Origin: Heterocephalus glaber
Taxonomy: Eukaryota > Chordata > Mammalia > Rodentia > Bathyergidae
Assembly: GCF_000247695.1 (NCBI RefSeq)
Contig: NW_004624805.1
Span: forward strand, 1,179,433 to 1,243,432
Direction of reading: 5' to 3'
DNA: 64,000 nt
Below are positions 1 to 11,127 of this stretch, piece by piece. The position numbers and the translations under genes were made by a program. Under the pieces are notes generated by a model that made no database searches, was not told where the DNA came from, and saw nothing but the letters and a program-made list of their open reading frames with translations. Numbering within the stretch: position 1 is the stretch's first letter; every line of letters begins with the position of its first letter.

Positions 1-1107
1 TCCGTTTTTCCATTACAGATGAAATAAGACCAGTGATTCGAGGCACTCAGAGCAAATGTGATACAGCTCTCTTCTCTGACACGGCAGGGAGGTGGCAGTC
101 GTGCGGGTGGGCGGGGGACAGCTGGGGATCTTCTCCCTCCCGTGGCAGAAGCAAAAGTGCAGAGAGGCAACAAAGACAGCAGCCTGCCTTCTCCACAGTC
201 CTAACCTCCGGCCCCTTCCTCCCCGTGCTCTTCGGGTTGTGGCCACCGAGAGCAGCCCCTGCGTGGGAAATCCGTAGGGCAGGGGAGGGGCATGGGAGCT
301 GAGCGCCGGTTTGGAGCTGTCCTGGCCCTCCTTTTTCAGCCCAAAGACTGATTGGAAACTTCAGAAAGGATGTCTATCCACACTGCAGACATTATTGTGA
401 AGCTGGGCGGCTTCATTAGGCCACCATTATTCCCCACAGAGAGATGGCTGGGCAGACTTCAGTGAGCTCAGGCTGGGCTTGACCTTCAACTCGAAGTCTC
501 TCTCAGAACGGGCCCTCTATCACTTCCATCAGGAAAGTGTTTATAATGGGCTATAATATGTGACAGTTTTTCAAGTCACTTCATTGGAATCATTCGTAAG
601 AGTTTTACTTAGTTGTTAAATCGCCAGCCCCAAACCACTTGTGGTCTTTGGAACTCTGTAATTCCTCAGGAGTCAGCCTGGACTGTAGGAGACACTCAGG
701 GGTCAAAGCTGCACAAGGACACAAGATAAGTAAAATACAAGCTCTGCCTCGTAAGATCTTATCATGGCAAGAGGGGTCAAGGAGTCTAAGGGAAGTAGTA
801 ACCATATTGGGAGCAGGACAGGAACCCAGTTCTTCTAAACTAAAATCCAATGTACTTTTCTCTATAGACTTCCGAAACTGCAAATAAACAAGACCGAACA
901 TGAGTACAGAGCTGATCTAGCCACTTGTGCATGCTTAGCGCTTCCCACTGAGGCTGGCTCAGAATGGGCGTTCCTAAATGACGGGTAAGAACGGTACATT
1001 TGAATATGAGTAAATACAGATACAGCAGGATATCCCAAGGCATGTCCAGGGCCTAATTCCAGGATACCTAGAATTCAGGGCTACCTAATTCATTTGAAAG
1101 AGTGGTT

Positions 1108-1430
1108 TGTCCGTCCATCTGGAAGTGGAATTTATGTCTCACAGTTCTGTAAGCCGGGAAGCCCAAGATCAAGGACCAACAGGTCTGCATCTGGTGAAGG
1201 CTCGCTCATTCCCTGGCTCATTGGTGGCGTCTGGCTGCATCTTCACATAGTGGAAGAAACAAAAGATCTCTGATCACCTAACCGCCTCCGACGGCCCTCC
1301 CTCCTAATGAATATTGCCACTTTGCCCATCGGGATTTCAACACAAACACTGAGATGATAGCAGGCTGTAACAGATTCCCACAAGTGTGGTGGCTTAAAAT
1401 GACAGGAACATGAAGTGAAGGTGTCTGCAC
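1108..1430 (-). mobile_element. Old MaLR-type LTR fragment (MLT1/MST-like)
   Basis: The segment from about 1121 to 1345 resembles the mammalian MaLR LTR pattern 'ctcacagttctgtaagccgg...aagcccaagatcaagg', followed by a CT-rich part and the 'tttcaacac' end. A second motif at about 1365-1400 (cagattcccacaag...ggtggcttaaaatgac) is also typical of MLT1 LTRs, so two pieces may be rearranged here. No internal genes are visible. The strand and exact subfamily are uncertain; the family match is from memory of the consensus, not a search. Confidence 0.5.
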
Positions 1431-1795
1431 AGCTAGTTCCTCCTGCAGTGCCTGGGAAGGGCCCTTCCTCTCCCCAGCAGTGAGCTTCGGCCTTTGGGCT
1501 CTTGGACTGAGTGGTAAAGGGCTTCGTACCGGCCTTCTGCCTGGTGCCCACGGTGAGTCTTGTGCGTGGCAGTGAGTGGGTGAGTGCGTGAATGAAGTCC
1601 TCCACTGTGGACCTCACATCCTGTACCTGGGACCTGGGACCTGGGCAAGGGGAGCAGTGGGCAGCCCGACCACTGCTTGCTCCTGTTACAGCTGGAACTG
1701 AGCCCTGGCCTCTGCTTCCAACACAGCAGCTGATAGTGAAGTGACACTTCATCCTGTTACATCAAGGTGAGGTTTATACCGCCTTGAGGGCTCCT

Positions 1796-2615
1796 TATCC
1801 AAATGCCAAGTGTTTGGGATTTCAGGGATTGCTTGTTTGTTTTGGATTTTGGAATACTTGCACATACAAGATATGATCACAAATACAGTAAGTGTGTGCA
1901 GTTGTTTAAAAAGTATTATCATGAAAGACATTGCCATTAATTCCCCTCAGGACACACCCCCTGACTTCAAACACTATCCCACATTCTTGCCACTCGCTGA
2001 AGCAGTTCTGGAAGTCCTCTTCTGCATCTTGTTGTGTTGTCATGGCTGCCTCGATGTCCTGAATCAATTCAAAATCTTTTGCTTTCGTGGTCATGTTGAC
2101 TTTGGGGAAGAGCCAGGTGCCAGATCCCGTGAATAATGTGGACAAGGCACATTGTGATGTTTTATGGGCTGCCTTTCTCTGCATGGTCTCCTCATCAGCA
2201 CTCACTCCACGTTTGTCACACCTTAGAAGGATTCACGAAAGAGGACTTCAGAGCTGCTTCAGAAAGTGGCAGGGATGAAGGGATGAGAGTGTGTGAAGCA
2301 AGGGAAGTGTTTTAAGAAGGATTAATGGCCGTGCCTTTCACGGCAGTAAACTTTTTAAAATGTAGATATTCATTGCCTATTTTGGTCACCCCTTGTACAT
2401 CATGAGATGTCTTGTGAGGGGAGCCAGGTGCCTAAGCACAAAACCTGTTTGTCCATATGTGTGTATATCTCATAGCCTCATAGCCTGTGGCCAGTCACCA
2501 GTCCCATGAGGTCGGATCTGGGGTTTTCCATTTGTAATATCATGCTACACTCAAAAGCTTTTGGATTTTGGAGCATTTGGGATTTCAGATTTTTTGATTA
2601 GGGATGACATTAAAA
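1796..2615. mobile_element. Tigger-like DNA transposon fossil, split by a nested mariner
   Basis: The left part (about 1796-1886) has 'gtttgggatttcagg' and 'ttttggattttggaatactt'. The right part (about 2377-2610) has 'ttttggattttggagcattt' and 'gggatttcagattttttg', the inverted-type ends expected of an ancient mammalian Tigger-like non-autonomous transposon. The two parts are separated by the palindromic mariner remnant listed separately, so the mariner appears to have inserted into the older element. No intact coding region is visible. The subfamily name is not certain. Confidence 0.55.
1887..2365 (-). mobile_element. Palindromic mariner (Hsmar1/MADE1-like) remnant, copy 1
   Basis: The ends are inverted repeats: the left end at about 1905-1940 and the right end at about 2322-2359 match each other in reverse complement, and both resemble the mariner terminal pattern ending in 'gccattaa'. 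The minus strand from about 2200 to 1943 reads like the C-terminal part of a mariner transposase, with a 'FPKVNMTTKAKDF' stretch and a 'DFQNCFSEWQ' stretch. The plus strand at 2235-2300 repeats the same C-terminal part in the opposite direction, so both arms carry the 3' end of the transposase. There is no catalytic domain, so it cannot be autonomous. It sits inside a Tigger-like element and has a near-identical layout to the copy at 42.8 kb. Confidence 0.6.
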
Positions 2616-2731
2616 AGTCAGAGTCTTTAGAGGAAATGCATAAAGGAAAGAAATAAAAATCACCACTAATCTCACAGTGCCCTGATACATTATGTGTTGC
2701 TTCCTCTTGTCCTTACTGCTCCTCCCCGTTC

Positions 2732-2733
<2 letters not shown>

Positions 2734-2768
<35 letters not shown>

Positions 2769-2790
2769 TGTGTGTCTGTGTGTGTCTGTG
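2734..2790. repeat. (GT)n microsatellite
   Basis: Uninterrupted GT repeats run for about 30 bases, followed by an interrupted part with TGTCTG variants. Any reading frame through it is low-complexity and not a gene. Confidence 0.97.
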
Positions 2791-3451
2791 TTCTCTCATC
2801 TGACAGTGCCTGGGATTTGTGGCTCGCCTGCCACTGTTCAGCATTGCTAAGCAACTCACAAGGCTCATTTCACTTAAGTCCTACAGAAAACCTAAGTGGG
2901 GGCAGAAGTATGGTTAAGAGCATTGTACAGATGAAAGGGCCACACCTGAGATGAGATTGCATTTTATACGCAGGCTTACACTGCTCTTGACACGTAACCT
3001 GACGTGAGCATCTTCCTCACTGTTAGTTGTGCTTAGGAAGCAGGACCTTTGGCGGTTTTATCGCATGCCAGAGTGCACTGTTCCCTAACCACGCCCCTCT
3101 CTGGGGCATCGACAGTCCACATGAGCTTCTTTCCATTGCACGTTACACTGTGAAGACCAGCCCTGTGCAGAGCTTCACAGGCTGACCCTGTACACGGTGT
3201 TCCGTTCTGCATTTTTGTCCATTGAACATGCGTCTGTTGATCTCACTTCCAGTATTTTATGCAATAAAAAAGTACTTTATCTCCCCTTTTAAAGATTGAG
3301 TTTTGAAGTAGCTGATCAGTATGGGACATTTGGGTCCACCAGTAAGAAACAGCAGAAAGAAATACAGACTTAAAAGACCAAGAGAACAGAAAGTAGATAA
3401 ATATGTAATAAAATTCAAAACATAGACTTCTAGTGTGGAACAGAGAGCTGC

Positions 3452-3458
<7 letters not shown>

Positions 3459-3503
<45 letters not shown>

Positions 3504-3567
3504 ACCGGGATTGCAGAACCACTGAGCTAAATCCCTGGCTCTCTCTCTCTCTCTCTCTCTTTCTCTG
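3459..3567. repeat. (TC)n microsatellite with a SINE fragment inside
   Basis: TC repeats at 3459-3500 and again at 3541-3562 flank 40 bases of antisense ID-type SINE. The repeat is pure on the left side and has one TTTC interruption near the right end. Confidence 0.95.
3501..3540 (-). mobile_element. Internally deleted ID-type SINE fragment
   Basis: The segment begins 'ggtaccgggattg' and ends 'actgagctaaatccctggc'. These are the two ends of the ID-type SINE seen elsewhere in the window in antisense, but the middle (about 35 bases, including the B-box side) is missing. It is embedded in the (TC)n array, replacing any A tail. Confidence 0.75.
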
Positions 3568-4403
3568 TAAACCTCCAGGCAGTAGATTCTTTTTTAATTA
3601 AAATTTTCCCCAGTGTACATGTTGGCTGGTCGTCTGTTGCTGAGTGGTGAGAAGAAACATGAACTTTCGTGTTGAGAAGGTCACGAGAGCCTGTGTGTTC
3701 TTGGGGTTATGTGGATGTCTGTTATAGTATTCTGGGTGTTGAGCTTTGGAAGTAGCCTTGCAACCAGTCCATGTCGGGGTTCACATCAGTGGTAGCTGGA
3801 TGTGCCATACATCAGCTGCCCAAGAGGGCCAGACCCTGGGGAAACAGGCAGAGAGCCTGTGCCTCTGAGCCGCTCACCCCAGAACATGCAGTAATCTCAG
3901 GGAGAAGTGGTAGCATGCAGGGTTGCTCACTGCTCTTGTTTCATAAGCACACGGCAGATCCATGGAGTCCAGATGGGCACCCCCCAACTCCTGGGTAACC
4001 CAGCAGGACCTTGGCTGCCCCTGCGTCTCCATTTATCCTCATGTGCTCATCCCACTTACGCTTGGCATCATCTCTGTTGCAGTTAAAAGACTGGACACCT
4101 GAGCCCTCCGACTGCATCAGCTGGGGCTTGCGCCAGGAGGGTAGGCCTTGTGCATATGCACTGGACCCAGAAAGCTCTGGCAGGGCTGAGTAAGGTCATG
4201 GATCAGCCTCCCTCTGCCCTCGTGAAATATGAGAAGTGAGGGGCTGGTGGAGGAAGCCACTCTAAGGGGCAGGAGGAAAGAGCTCCTTTTGCACCCTAAA
4301 GCAAGCGCAGGGCTACTAGCCTGCAAGCCTGAACTCAGCTCCCAAAGAGCCATCGGCTGAGGCCCTGGGGGACACCAGTGTCTTCCACATTCACAGCGAC
4401 ATC

Positions 4404-4520
4404 AGCCCTTGGCATGCGCTTGTAGTCCTAGCACTTAACTGGCTGAGGCAGGAGGATCCCGTGAGCCCAAGAGTTCAAGACCACTCTGCAACATAGGAGA
4501 CCCTGTCTTATAAAAAACCA
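4404..4520 (+). mobile_element. B1-type (7SL-derived) SINE
   Basis: The order is 'tagtcctagcactta', 'ctgaggcaggagga', 'gagcccaagagttcaaga' and 'ccctgtcttataaaaaa', which is the order of a B1/Alu-related SINE. It is diverged and has a short A-rich tail. Confidence 0.75.
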
Positions 4521-4950
4521 GGTCACTCAGGAAGCAAATTTGGCATATCATCAAAGTGTCAGAAAACTCCCAAGAATACAAATAAATGTGTGTACTTCCA
4601 GCTGAGTTCTGTAACCATTTCATGCCCTGAGCAACTTTCTGAGAAGGTAGAAACATTGTACACTGTGCCAGCTGATGTAGCGACCATTAGCCACAAGCGG
4701 CTGCTGAGAATTGACATGTGACAAGTGAAACTAAGCAAGTGAATTTAAAATTTTATTTCATTCTAATTAATTTTAGTTTGCAGAATCACCTGGCTATTGT
4801 GTTGGAGAGCACAGAGATGACAAAAATATAAACCATTACTGTTTGGATAACTGACATTGTCAGAAGTTCCAATCTCTTTGTTTTAGGTAAAATTTTTACC
4901 TGTGTGGTCTCAAAGAAGTCAAGTGCAGTCCTTTATTCAAAAGAAGGACA

Positions 4951-5035
4951 GTGGGGTGTGGCTCGGTGGTGGAACACTTGCCCAGCATGGGGGAGGCCCT
5001 AGGTTCAATTCCCAGCCCTAAAAATAATTAAAAAG
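4951..5035 (+). mobile_element. ID-type (tRNA-Ala-derived) SINE
   Basis: The A-box region reads 'gtggctcggtggtgg' and the B-box region 'ggttcaattcccagc', followed by an A-rich tail 'taaaaataattaaaaag'. This copy belongs to the classic ID form (GTGG...CACTTG) rather than the 'ggttccaccgcctgcc' form that is commoner in this window. Confidence 0.8.
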
Positions 5036-5290
5036 AATGATCAAGCAGAGCTTGCACAAGGAGAGGCTGAGCAAGGACAGTTACCTCGGGGTGAGGACAA
5101 GCAATGAGTTTTCTTGAAATGCAGCCCACTCAGTGTGCTCTGTGGGGTGTTCATTCCGCGCCTTCCTGGCGCAAGCAGTTATTTTGGTAGCTCGGAGCTC
5201 TTGTGCTCAATAGGCTTGATTTTCCCACAGCTGGGTTATCTTGGTGTGAAGCTCTCTGCATCATCTTCCCGATTGCCCTGCTCCCTCCAG

Positions 5291-5375
5291 CTGCACAGAT
5301 GTGAGCGTGACGCCATTGTCTCTCTCCCTGTGCTGATCACGTATGACAGCTTCGGTGACGTGCGTGCAGAGAGAG
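5291..5375 (+). CDS. Possible internal exon, unidentified
   Basis: A pyrimidine-rich tract ending 'ctgctccctccag' precedes the segment and a donor 'GAG|gtaaac' follows it, giving an 85-base exon candidate. One frame is open and reads LHRCERDAIVSLPVLITYDS onward; I recognise no domain. The splice signals are good, but no neighbouring exon was found to pair with it, so it may be a non-coding RNA exon or chance. Confidence is low. Confidence 0.22.
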
Positions 5376-8299
5376 GTAAACAGATTGCAACATCATTGAG
5401 AAAAGGGCTCCTAATGGTCGCAAGTGTAGTTTATCCTGCTTGTTTCTTGATAAAGTGGGTTATTGCCTGTTTGTTCTACAGTTGTAAAAAGGAATTAACC
5501 CTGACTATGGCAATTCACCTTGATGCACGATGATTGGATCTGTTATAAGTTTCCACTCATGTGTAAACTATTCATCCTTATCCTAATAATTATCTCTGAA
5601 TGATAGAATGGCGTCTTTGATGTTCTCTTCTCTTATTTTCAAATTTTTTAAAGCAATAGGCATTTGGTTAAACAATAAATTTGCATAGCTTCCCTCAGGC
5701 CCAGTAGACTAAGGAAGGGTTCCATCTACTTCTGTGATTGCGAGGCAGGCCTTTCCATTGCCCTTGTCTCTAATGAGGGTGAGTGAGCTGTAGTCAATCT
5801 GTGATGGCCCAGCAGCTCATGCTCAATGACAAGAAAGATTCTGAAGAGAGGATCACACCTCTGCACTCATATAGACACAACAAGACTGAAAGCTTTCCAA
5901 GGAAAGGCATTTTAAAAATCGAGGGAAATTCCATCAGATGGCGAGTGAGGACAGGGCATTCCCACCAGCATGAGTCTACTCCCTATAAATGCAAAAGAGG
6001 GAGAAAAGGACAACCACAAGGGTTTCCAATGACAATGGGACAGTCAAATGACAAGACAAGGCATCCTTTGTAGGAAGCACTGATGCAAAGGCTGAATGAG
6101 GGAGAGCACTGGAAAGTCTGAGAAAACTGAGCTGAGTTATGTCTGCTCTTTATGTTTATTAGAAAGGGGCAAAGGCCATCTGACATTGTCATTGCCGGCT
6201 GAGTAATGTGGTCACTGCCTGCTTCCTGGGAGTTGGATACTCCCTAAAATCTCGTATTATCTTGGCTCTTGGATGCCCCCATCCTGCGTGTGATACTGTA
6301 GGAACATTGCACACTGACTGCAGAGATTGCTTGTGTGATAATTAGAGTCACTTTACCCACCAACTTTTACAATGGAAAAGGAGAAAACGTGTCATGGAAG
6401 TGCTGGGCATGAACTTTATTCAAAACATCTAGCACCACAGAGAGAACGTGCACTGTGAGATGCACAGTGGACCTGAAGTCAGGACTACCCCAGACAGCTT
6501 GCTGATCTGACTCTTCAGAGAGCCTCTACTCTGTCTCTGCCTGTCTGGGGCCACAGCTGCCTTCTATCTCCTCACCATCATCTGACCAGGCCTGGATGGC
6601 AAGGTGCTCCTTGGCATCGGCTCCTGCCTGCTGCTGCCATGGCACACCACTGGGTTGGTTTGCCAAAATCCAAAGGTGCCCTGGATTTCAAAAACATGAA
6701 GTCCTCATATATGGAATGGTTAGTGTGAGCTGTTAGAAGGCAGACAATTGCAACACTGCAGAGTGGTGTAGAGAATCACAGCTCAAGGGAAGCAGAGACC
6801 CATGGGTCCCTTATTTCTCAGAGCAAGAAGTTTTGCAGGTTGGATTCAGTAAAAGCTGAAGGCAAGAGCAGTAACTCCCTCAGTTTCCTAAGGGGCTCTC
6901 TCTTCTCAGACCACGATTTTTGCCAGACGTTTTGAAAAAAGAACGATAAGGCAGCAGAACCAAAGGGAATGGAAGCATACAGAAGTATTAGTACAACTCA
7001 GACATAGCTCTCTTCTTAGGGAAAGCCTCTATTACTTTCTCCCAAGCTAACCTGGAAGTAATACTAAGAAGGTCTTTGCAATCCTTTCAGAAGGAAATCC
7101 ACTTTTCAGGCATTAGTCTCAGTCATGGTCCACTCAGGAGATGGAACCCACCCAGTTGTCTTACCTGGAAGAATCTGATGTGAAGAACTCTTAACTAGTT
7201 AACTCAGCAGCAAAGAGCAGGTCCAAGGGGATCACAGGGACAGCAGTGGCTGGAAGCTGCTATTGTCCTAGGCTGGGAGGCCAGAGAAGAAGCTGAATTA
7301 TTGCAACTGAAAGCTCACCCAGCTGGCACTTGGGCTGCTGAGAAGGTACTGCTGGTGTCTCTAAGCTCCAAAGAGGGTCTGCAGCACTGGACCCTGAGCA
7401 GGGAAGAGGGGATTCCCACAACTAGAGCTGGTGCCTGAGGGACATGAAGCTAGCTTTGTCAGCACTGGAAAAACTAAACTAGATTTTGCTGCTCCTCCTG
7501 GTGCTGCAGGCCACATAGAGGAAAACAGGACTTGTGGCTTCCTCCAGCACTGCTTGTTGGCAGACCCTGAAGGAGAGGTGGGCCATGCTTCTGTGAAAAC
7601 CAGCCCAGTATCAGGGGAAAGGTGTAGGAGGGTAGATGGGAGGCCAAGAAACAAACTCTTACTTCCTGGCACAGTAAATCAGAGACTTCACTGAAGGTGC
7701 TGTAGAGGATACTAGGAGGTGACTCATAGTGCTCAGGGCTCAGCATGGCATGAGTCCCTTCCCCGTAGCAGGCCCTGTAATTGTCCCTTCTTCAGAGTCT
7801 CTTCCCCGTGTCTTTCAGAAGTGATGCCAATTTACGCATTTGATTCTTGCAAGCTGCACCTGTGGCCCTGTCCACAGCAGTGACTGGTATCTGCCTTTGA
7901 AGGGAGTAAACTAGAAGATATATTTTACATCAAAGCTGATGTCTTACTTTCTATCAGTATAAAACGGAGTGAATGGTGAAGATTAAAATTAAACATTACA
8001 ATGAGATTAGATGAACTTAAAGAATAGGGAAATATTTAAAACAAAAAATCTAATACACATTGGAATTAGTGAAAAACAATAAATAATAAATAAATGAGCA
8101 TTTAAATAATTGCTAGAAAATAAATGAAGTTCCAAGTTTTAAAAATGAAACAGAAACATAAGAGAAAATTAAAATCGATAGAAAACACTTTACAACCAAC
8201 TAGTAAAATGGAATTAAATTGCTTTTGGAAAAGAAAGGGAAGTAATTTTATGATAAGAGAAAACATGGAAAGATAGAAACAAAGAGCTTAAATGTAATA
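5376..8299. other. Stretch without recognised genes (apart from 6415-6680)
   Basis: No recognisable repeat or conserved reading frame stands out here other than the terminal-exon candidate. The frames present are short. The part from 7930 to 8300 is A/T-rich. Confidence 0.5.
6415..6680 (-). CDS. Possible 3'-terminal exon with AATAAA signal, unidentified
   Basis: On the minus strand a splice acceptor 'gaaatccag|GG' at 6681-6682 is followed by about 50 open codons ending in a TAG at 6526-6528. The frame includes DAKEHLAIQAWSDDGEEIEG. About 105 bases after the stop lies an AATAAA hexamer (complement of 6415-6420). This layout suits a last exon with a short 3' UTR or the 3' part of a processed pseudogene. 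There is no poly(A) tract flanking it, which argues mildly against retroposition. I do not recognise the protein. Confidence 0.25.
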
Positions 8300-8522
8300 G
8301 CAAATACAATAACTACCATTTATTAGGCATTTAAAGGATAAGCAAGAACCCTCACTAAGTGCTGTCAGGGTAGTATCTCATTTAAATTCACACTGCCCTC
8401 CCTAGACAGGTGCTATAGCTCTCCCCACAATTCACAGGGGAGAGAGACTTGGAGCATTCTCACAGCTTGTGAAATTAGGGAGCTAGAATTTAAAGACAGC
8501 CAAATCTGACTAGATGCAAAGT
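8300..8522 (+). mobile_element. MIR SINE fragment
   Basis: The order 'taccatttattaggca', 'agtatctcatttaaat' and 'cttggagcattctcacagctt', then 'gggagctagaatttaaa', follows the MIR consensus in the plus direction. It is heavily diverged, as expected of this old mammalian family. Confidence 0.7.
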
Positions 8523-8524
8523 CC

Positions 8525-11050
8525 AAATTTTATAGGAAAGCTAGGAGACAGTGCACAGTAGAAACAGGAAAAGATAAATTAAAGTTAACTGGTACATCAT
8601 GTTCCATGAGCTCCCCAAGTAATTCTAAAATAGTCATTTATTCAACAAAACTACATCTGTAATCAGGAAAAAAAAGAGCAAAATCAGAAAAGAAGGTAAG
8701 AGGAAACTGAAAGACTCAAGGATCTGAGGAATTAATAGCAGTTTTAAATCCCCTGTGAAACTAGCTTGCTCCCCAGAGCCCTCCCTTCCCTGTTCTGCCT
8801 CCCTGGTCCTGAAGAGCTTCAGCCACTTCCTGAGTCTTTACCTCAACCCTAATGAAATGGCCCAGGAAGATGGAGGCAGAACCTAAGGCACACGAATTAC
8901 CGTGTTTCTCTTTTAAGACAAAAGATATTAACAGAGAATAGTTTTTTCTAAACTAAATCCTCAGTATTCGGGTTTAATTGCAGTGTTGACACTTAGTGAC
9001 AAGTAAGCGGGCTTTGGGTCCGGTTTGTTCACCCTGCCCCTAAAGCTTTGCCATCCCTGGCCTGGGGCCTCTGTCTTCTGTCTCACTGACCAAGAGCTTC
9101 CTGACAGCATTGTCCGGCTCAGCCAAGCCTGCTGGTCCAAAGGAGGTCATCTCCACATTAATGCCCGCATCTCTTCTCCTCCACCACCCCGTTCTTGATG
9201 CTCACATAGAAATTCAGTCCTTGCCGAGACACGTTCCCCTCTTATCCTGGGAATCCCCCCGAGAGGATCTTCTGTGTTTTCAGGCAGCTTCCCCCCGCTC
9301 ATATCTGTTTCCTTGACTAGTACCAGCGTCTCAGTCCTTATGCTTTGGGAGAGTCATTTGAAAGCCTAGGCAACCAGAAAACACAGGCAGGTTTCCTATA
9401 GGATGTAATTGGAGGGTGGAGTATGGGGGGTAAGCACAGCAAAGCACCTGAATTGCCATGATCTACCCAACAGATTCCCAACTCGCCAAAGAGCTGGAGA
9501 AGAGCGTGACACGAGTTTCCCCAGCAGGGTGGATTGAGCCTAAGAGTGACCGCTCTGTCTCTTAGGAACGGTTTATAGATGTTTGTTGCTGAAGGGTGGC
9601 ATATATGACATGCTCGTTTTCTACGGTGTAATAAGCTAGGGACAAACTTATAAGCAGTAACAAAAATTTGGTATTCGGAGCACCAAAGTTTACACGTATA
9701 TGTGCATGTAAGACAACTTCTAGGCAGTATAAAGTTATAAAATAGTACCAGTAATACAATAAACCTTGTCATAACTGGGGTGACCATATATCTTGTTTGC
9801 TCTAATTTTGGTTGGCCTTGTACTCCAGCATTATGCATAGTGTCTCCTTTTGCCCTTAGAAGTTACCATGGCATCATTCTAGCAGTGCTACAGTTGGAGA
9901 CCCCACTTGTAATTGTACAAGATGTGGGACTCTCTCATTGTGAGGTGAATGAATTAAAGAGGTGAGCACCCAGACAGCAAGGGGCTTCTGGGTTGGACAG
10001 CCCATCACAGCCTTGCTGTGAAGCCACCGGGGGCAGCTTTCTGGGCTGGCTTACATATCCATAGGGACCATACTGGGTCCCCACACCAGCAGGAACTTGG
10101 ACTGCCGAAGAAGCAATTCTAGGAGCCTCCCAAAGGGTTGGCTTCCAGTGCATGGAGACTGGGCTTGGAGACTGTTCAGAGTGCACGACAAGACCGTCTG
10201 CCATCTCTTGCGTGGCCTTGGCCTTCCTCACCTTATTCTTCCCCAGAACAGAACCTTAGCCACTCCATGTAAAGCACCAGGGCGTGAAAGAGTGAGTTAG
10301 CTAGTACTTTGCATTAGAATTCAAGTTATCCTCACAGTTATCACTGACAGTCCCATAAAAGTGTTTATTAAGAGATTTCCATGGGCCAGCAATGTACATT
10401 AAGAACAGCCTTTCCAAACAAACTTCACATAAACACCAATGGAACACTGTAGACTGTTCTGATGCACATCCTACCACTCTGTAGAGGTGGAGAGCTGTCC
10501 ACATGTAGGTTATATGGGACATATTTTGGTTTGGGCTTGACTTTTTCTCTTATAAAAATAAAATCTTCAGATTTTTTATTTGAACTGAATTTTGTCTTTG
10601 ACTCAAATCATTCATTTATCACATGCCCCAAATCTATTTGATAACAGGTACATTTTAATGTTTTACAGCCTATTGATTTAGGCCCTTGTATGAAGGCTAA
10701 AATAGCCAGAAACTCTGGGATCAGTCGTTGGAGGGTAAGCAAGTTTGAGCCGCCCAAGACTGAGTTGCTCTTAATAACTGATCTTAGCCCCAGCTATCCC
10801 TGGACTCTATTCATGGGATTCCTGCCATAATTGCATAACTAGGTCTATGCAGGGGTGAATGTGTGACTACACACGTGTGTGCACACCTGCATGCTTATGG
10901 ATGTACTGGAAGAGTCGACGTGAGAATCGGTTTGGTTTTGCCTTTGCCGGCACTTTACCCGACGAGCTTTCCCTGGAAAATCTTCATTGAGGTAATCCCT
11001 CTCCTGACCTTTGACAAAAGGCTAATAAAGAACTAATAACTGCTCTGTAA
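8525..11050. other. Stretch without recognised genes
   Basis: I see no convincing exon. A segment near 9777-9930 (ggtgaccatatatcttg...) has the feel of an old DNA-transposon fossil, but I cannot assign it. Confidence 0.45.
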
Positions 11051-11051
11051 A

Positions 11052-11127
11052 TACAGTTGCTTCTCAGCTTATGATAGGGTTATGTGTTCTATAAACCCAT
11101 AATAAGTTGAAATGGGAAAAAATTTTG
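11052..11127. mobile_element. Short Tigger-like fragment
   Basis: The text 'cagcttatgatagggttatg' and 'ataaacccataataagttg' matches the terminal region of an old Tigger-type transposon (tacgatggggttacg...aacccatcgtaagttg). It directly abuts the L1 fragment to its right. Confidence 0.6.

Noticed and set aside
2694..2954. Reading frame with Cys-Val repeats
   Set aside because: It is a translation of the (GT)n array.
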